In this document: one piece after another, positions 61,070 to 64,000 of the stretch
Numbering within the stretch: position 1 is the first letter of the stretch
How the letters are laid out: the number at the start of each line of letters is the position of its first letter
Assembly (NCBI RefSeq): GCF_001584325.1
Contig: NZ_LSAZ01000002.1
Span: 62,001-126,000 of the forward strand
Source: Bacillus nakamurai
GTDB lineage: Bacteria > Bacillota > Bacilli > Bacillales > Bacillaceae
Direction of reading: 5' to 3'
DNA length: 64,000 bases
Translations under genes and position numbers: made by a program
Notes under the pieces: generated by a model
What the model was told of the DNA's origin: nothing
The model's input: the letters and a program-made list of their open reading frames with translations, nothing else
Database searches by the model: none

Positions 61070-61288
61070 TTACACAGTAAAGGAGATCTCGACAAAAGAA
61101 GAGATCAATAAAATTAAAATAGATACATTAATAAAGCGGAATACCTTATCCTGCCGGTCTTCAGGAATCTCTCTGACAAGGCATAATGTATTTGTGAGCC
61201 TGTTTATGAAATACAGGATAAACAAGGCAGCCACGATAAAATAGAATAAAATAATGGGAGATTCCCCCTCTCTCTGAACTGCTCCCAT
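61070..61288 (-). CDS. Small membrane protein, unknown
   Basis: 72 residues with two membrane segments (IILFYFIVAALFILYFI and FINVSILILLISSFVEI) joined by a charged loop (LTNTLCLVREIPEDRQDKVF). The ATG at 61288 lacks a good ribosome site. A GAGAGGGGGA motif lies inside the frame, but no ATG, GTG or TTG follows it at usable spacing, so the start is unsure. I do not recognise the family. It lies downstream of the DUF3267 gene on the same strand and may share its transcript. Confidence 0.6.
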   Translation of the reverse strand: MGAVQREGESPIILFYFIVAALFILYFINRLTNTLCLVREIPEDRQDKVFRFINVSILILLISSFVEISFTV

Positions 61289-61348
61289 ATTACATTACCA
61301 AATATTTATTGAAAAAGATAGAATGTAAGCTGAAAAATCAGCGGGACA

Positions 61349-61879
61349 TCAAGACTCCGGCAATTTTTTTACTAAAATATCGAAACCGTCGGATTCCTGA
61401 TCGATTAAGCATGATTTGGGCGCTTTCATCAGATGCAGCGCAAACAGAAGGTCGGGCAGACAGTAGCCAGCATGGATGCTTGAAATCATATAAAAATAAT
61501 GGGCGTGGCTCGGGAACGCCAGCCCGGCGTAAAATAACACCGGCGTGATCAACAAAAACGGGCTTATTGTCGAAATCAGCATAGTCGTTTTTGGTATCCG
61601 TTTCCATGTCGGCATCCGCAAAAAATACATCTTCATTTCCTTTTTTCTTTTTTTGCAGATCATCGGCAGGACATGTATGACTTTATGTACAAATAAAGTA
61701 ACGACAAGCAAAACGCAAAAGGCGGGTACGTAACCGTCACTTAAACTGATATTCGGCCGCAAAAGCCCAAACGCTAAAAAGTTAGATATAAAAAACAGGA
61801 TCATAAAACCTACAGCAGTTAATAGTAAACGAACCGCACCATAATCTTTAACCAGATTAATGGTTTTCCAGCAATTCAT
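61349..61879 (-). CDS. DUF3267-type membrane protein
   Basis: 176 residues, four membrane helices ([67 protein letters not shown]; a final hydrophobic stretch). The HKVIHVLP segment matches the place of the HExxH zinc motif in DUF3267 proteins but has Lys for Glu, so protease activity is unlikely. It may correspond to yhaJ of B. subtilis, which I cannot confirm. The start is ATG 61879, with GGAAGGA upstream. Confidence 0.7.
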   Translation of the reverse strand: MNCWKTINLVKDYGAVRLLLTAVGFMILFFISNFLAFGLLRPNISLSDGYVPAFCVLLVVTLFVHKVIHVLPMICKKRKKEMKMYFLRMPTWKRIPKTTMLISTISPFLLITPVLFYAGLAFPSHAHYFYMISSIHAGYCLPDLLFALHLMKAPKSCLIDQESDGFDILVKKLPES

Positions 61880-62089
61880 CAGAGTCATCCTTCCGTACAA
61901 AGATGGAATACAATCTCAAAATAATTTACTCTCTTCGTGAGAAAAAATCAATCCTTTTTTAGAGAAAAAAATAAACCCGGTGAGGGAAGGGGAGAAGAGA
62001 CCGGTGAAACATGGAAATGTACGGTTAAAGCTTTCTTCTCTATGCATTATCAGCTAAAATAAGATTAAAGATAGAAAGAAGTGAAACGG

Positions 62090-62431
62090 ATGGATTCAAT
62101 GGATCAGCGTATCGGGCGGTTAGAATATTACATACAATTGCTGGTGAAAACGGTAGATATGGATAAGTACCCTTTTTATGCGATGATGATTGAAAAAGGG
62201 CTGACCGAGGAGGAAGGGGAAGAGGTCGGGCGCATATGCCGCGAATTAGAGGACGAGCTGAGGTCGCAAAAAGCGCAAGGTTTTGTGACATTTGATAAGC
62301 TCCTTGCACTTTTTGCGGGACAGCTGAACGAAAAATTAGATGTCCATGAAACTATTTTTGCTCTGTACGAGCAGGGGCTTTATACAGCACTGATGGAAGA
62401 ATTTATCGAGATCATGAAGCATTTTGATTAA
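62090..62431 (+). CDS. yhaI: DUF1878 protein YhaI
   Basis: 113 residues, soluble and helical ([71 protein letters not shown]). The start is ATG 62090, with AAAGAAGTGA upstream and a length matching B. subtilis YhaI. Function unknown. It is convergent with scoC, and the two reading frames overlap by 4 bp at their stops with no terminator between, so antisense read-through is possible. Confidence 0.88.
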   Translation: MDSMDQRIGRLEYYIQLLVKTVDMDKYPFYAMMIEKGLTEEEGEEVGRICRELEDELRSQKAQGFVTFDKLLALFAGQLNEKLDVHETIFALYEQGLYTALMEEFIEIMKHFD

Positions 62432-63039
62432 CTGTTTATCGGTTCCAGTTCTTCAGCTGTTTCATGGACGGCCTGTTCGCCCGCTTTCTTCTTCAGCTTT
62501 CCGTCTTCACTCTCAAAATCATTGTTAATATTCGTAAGTGACTTTTCGAATATCTCCATAAAATCTTCGCCGTAAATGTGGCGGATGACACAAGTTAATT
62601 CCTCGACCTCCGGAAACTTCCCGAATAAGTGGTAGAGAGGCTGCGAGCCTTTAAAAACTGCGTTTCTCGTCGGGTCAAACTCCTCAAGCAGACTTTCGAA
62701 TACATTTACACCTTCTTCGGTTAACTGAATGTACGTGTTTCGTTTGTCATTCAGCCGTTTGGAAAACTTCAAATATCCGCGCTCTTCAAGTTTCTTCGAA
62801 AAATTAAATGCCGTTGATACGTGCATGACCCCGAATTTTGCGATTTCAGAAATTGATGCTCCCTTAAGCTGATAAGCAATCCATAAAATATGATGCTCAT
62901 TGATATTAAGGTCATACGGTTTCAGCCAATTCTGCCAATCCTTTTCTATAGATTTCCAAAGAGCTTTTGACAGCTGTGCCATTTTTTGAGTGTAGATCAG
63001 TGCTTCTTTTAGATCGTAAGGCGGTTCAACACGATTCAA
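62428..63039 (-). CDS. scoC: MarR-family transition-state regulator ScoC (Hpr)
   Basis: 203 residues, MarR-type winged helix. It has [48 protein letters not shown] and the wing [16 protein letters not shown], plus a family-specific C-terminal extension of about 70 residues. ScoC represses extracellular protease genes, oligopeptide transport and sporulation-linked genes, and co-regulates bcaP with CodY. The start is TTG 63039, behind AGGTGATCGGA and matching the known N-terminus and length; the in-frame GTG at 63048 overlaps the ribosome site. Confidence 0.93.
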   Translation of the reverse strand: MNRVEPPYDLKEALIYTQKMAQLSKALWKSIEKDWQNWLKPYDLNINEHHILWIAYQLKGASISEIAKFGVMHVSTAFNFSKKLEERGYLKFSKRLNDKRNTYIQLTEEGVNVFESLLEEFDPTRNAVFKGSQPLYHLFGKFPEVEELTCVIRHIYGEDFMEIFEKSLTNINNDFESEDGKLKKKAGEQAVHETAEELEPINS

Positions 63040-63177
63040 TCCGATCACCTGCTTCTCATTTTCTTTTTCTCTATTATGCCAATAAAATAAAGATTAATAA
63101 AGATTAATAAAGATGAAAATTTAAGAATTTTATAATAAATTCTTGATCCTTTGCTGGGAAAGGCTTTAAAGTATAAG

Positions 63178-63216
63178 AAAAAAGTGCGGGACGCAATGTG
63201 TCCGCACTTTTTTTGA
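63178..63216. terminator. Bidirectional terminator after yhaH
   Basis: AAAAGTGCGG and CCGCACTTTT form a stem extended by GAC/GTC, flanked by A-run and T-run. On the minus strand it ends yhaH. Confidence 0.88.
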
Positions 63217-63228
63217 TTGGATAGGATA

Positions 63229-63585
63229 TTAGTTTTGTAAGGTTTTCTCCAGCTGTCTGATTTTTTCTTCAATATCAGCGATTTCCTTCTGGAGATCCTG
63301 CTGGTGCGGCTTGATTTCCTCCTGCCACTTTTTGATGCTCGTCTGCAGTTCTCCGCCTACGTCTTTAATGACTTCAGCACTTTCTTTCGCCGTTTGGACA
63401 AGCTGGTCCTTCAGCGCCTTGCCGTCAGTTTTTAACCGCTTAATTGTTTCCTCAATGGAATTACAATTTTCTTTAATTTTGCCCCGCAGCTCTTTCCCGG
63501 ATGAAGGAGCCGAAAGCAACACTGCCGCTCCTCCGATCAATCCGCCTACGAAAAGGCCTGTTAAAAGGGAACGTCCGTCAGCCAT
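63229..63585 (-). CDS. yhaH: YtxH-domain protein YhaH
   Basis: 118 residues. A glycine-rich N-terminal helix (LLTGLFVGGLIGGAAVLLSAPSSGKELR), the YtxH signature, precedes a long coiled coil (SIEETIKRLKTDGKALKDQLVQTAKE; HQQDLQKEIADIEEKIRQLEKTLQ). Such proteins are induced by general or envelope stress and sit at the membrane; function unknown. ATG 63585. Divergent from the small membrane protein at 63704. Confidence 0.9.
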   Translation of the reverse strand: MADGRSLLTGLFVGGLIGGAAVLLSAPSSGKELRGKIKENCNSIEETIKRLKTDGKALKDQLVQTAKESAEVIKDVGGELQTSIKKWQEEIKPHQQDLQKEIADIEEKIRQLEKTLQN

Positions 63586-63703
63586 TTGAAATCACCCCGT
63601 TTTTTTTCTCACAAGCTTTTACCATTTTTGTTCAGAAGAATAAACTTCTATACATAGCTTGCTTTATTTTAGCATATTTTTTAAGGGAAAAGGAGGGAGA
63701 AGG

Positions 63704-63895
63704 TTGTCTGTCTTTATGATTGTTTTATCTTGTATGGCTCTTATCTTTGCGTCGGGCGCCGTTTATTACCTGAAATTGCTCGGCCAGGCCGCTTCTTATC
63801 CGCCAAAGCGGGTCGTCCGTCAAAAAGCCATTGTCTGCTCAACAGGAACCGCCCTCGCATTGTTCCTTATTTTTTTCACAAAACTCCTGTTATGA
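63704..63895 (+). CDS. Small membrane protein, unknown (63 residues)
   Basis: 63 residues with two membrane segments (FMIVLSCMALIFASGAVYYL and IVCSTGTALALFLIFFTKLLL) linked by a basic loop (PPKRVVRQKA). TTG 63704 follows AAAAGGAGGGAGAAGG at a good distance; an in-frame upstream frame has no ribosome site. It probably corresponds to a yhz-type gene beside yhaH in B. subtilis, but I cannot name it with confidence. Confidence 0.65.
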   Translation: MSVFMIVLSCMALIFASGAVYYLKLLGQAASYPPKRVVRQKAIVCSTGTALALFLIFFTKLLL

Positions 63896-63913
63896 AACAT
63901 GCCGAAACACATT

Positions 63914-63943
63914 AAAAAACCTCTTCCGAAGCGGAAGAGGTTT
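63914..63943 (-). terminator. Terminator of trpP
   Basis: AAACCTCTTCC and GGAAGAGGTTT form an 11-bp stem with a 5-nt loop. On the minus strand it is followed by TTTTTT, just after the stop of the leftward gene entering from the window edge. Confidence 0.85.
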
Positions 63944-63953
63944 AGGTATGCGA

Positions 63954-64000
63954 TTATTTCGCCGTTTCTATCATATTAGACCGTTTTAAGATCGTTTGCA
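63954..64000 (-). CDS. trpP: C-terminal end of the probable tryptophan transporter TrpP, cut by window edge
   Basis: Fourteen codons enter from the right edge (QTILKRSNMIETAK, then TAA). The gene order after scoC and yhaH in B. subtilis places trpP (yhaG) here on this strand. The assignment rests mainly on position; the terminator just downstream supports a real gene end. Confidence 0.55.
   Translation of the reverse strand, partial: QTILKRSNMIETAK

Overview
The window is a stretch of Bacillus chromosome. The gene order (yhcY-yhcZ-azr-yhdB-yhdC-lytF-nsrR-ygxB-spoVR-phoA-lytE-citR-citA ... yhaO-yhaN-yhaM-yhaL-prsA ... yhaI-scoC-yhaH-trpP) matches the yhc/yhd/yhe/yha region of the Bacillus subtilis group. 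The divergence from what I recall of B. subtilis 168, and a few accessory genes, suggest the B. velezensis/B. amyloliquefaciens side of that group. That placement is recollection plus inference; no search was run. I saw no rRNA, tRNA, IS element, prophage or CRISPR array.

Layout. 0-9 kb: end of a two-component system with azoreductase, small genes yhdB/yhdC, the SigD-type autolysin lytF, the nitric-oxide sensor nsrR, a truncated ygxB, the sporulation gene spoVR and alkaline phosphatase phoA. 9-20 kb: autolysin lytE, the citR/citA divergon, short-chain dehydrogenase yhdF, amino-acid transporters bcaP and yhdH, the sigM-yhdL-yhdK stress operon, and plsC with a FapR-type operator. 19-30 kb: two CNNM/CorC-type magnesium exporter paralogues (mpfA, yhdT) flanking yhdQ, yhdR and an accessory ketosynthase-like gene, then a CrcB fluoride channel pair, yhdW, yhdX, the MscS-like yhdY, sirtuin srtN and deacetylase yheN. 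30-38 kb: D-amino-acid transaminase dat, an accessory TetR/membrane-protein divergon with a nitroreductase remnant where nhaC would be expected, nhaX, and the multidrug ABC operon bmrCD with its attenuator leader. 37-48 kb: yheG, small spore genes (yheF, sspB, yheE), yheC/yheD, yheB, yheA, DNA-repair yhaZ, yhaX, hemZ and an accessory N-hydroxylase. 48-64 kb: the khtSTU K+/H+ antiporter, yhaR, yhzD, ABC exporter yhaQP, the SOS-type nuclease operon yhaONM, yhaL, foldase prsA, tandem 28-residue SscA-like spore peptides, yhaI, scoC, yhaH and the tail of trpP.

How the genes fit together. Several groups serve the cell envelope: lytF, lytE, sigM-yhdL-yhdK, plsC, yheN, dat and prsA. A second group handles ions: mpfA, yhdT, the CrcB pair, khtSTU, yhdY and nhaX. 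A third is sporulation-linked: spoVR, sspB, yheC/D, yhaX, yhaL and the SscA-like peptides. Two repair loci, yhaZ and yhaONM, carry nearly identical LexA-like boxes.

The most interesting signals are these. Both CNNM paralogues have a strong Shine-Dalgarno separated from the start codon by a hairpin, leaving 7 nt when the hairpin is subtracted. An orphan ketosynthase-like protein has Ser in place of the catalytic Cys, like the malonyl-ACP decarboxylases of trans-AT polyketide beta-branching. ygxB appears broken. The bmrCD leader contains two tiny ORFs around an attenuator. An orphan lysine/ornithine N-hydroxylase sits between hemZ and khtU.
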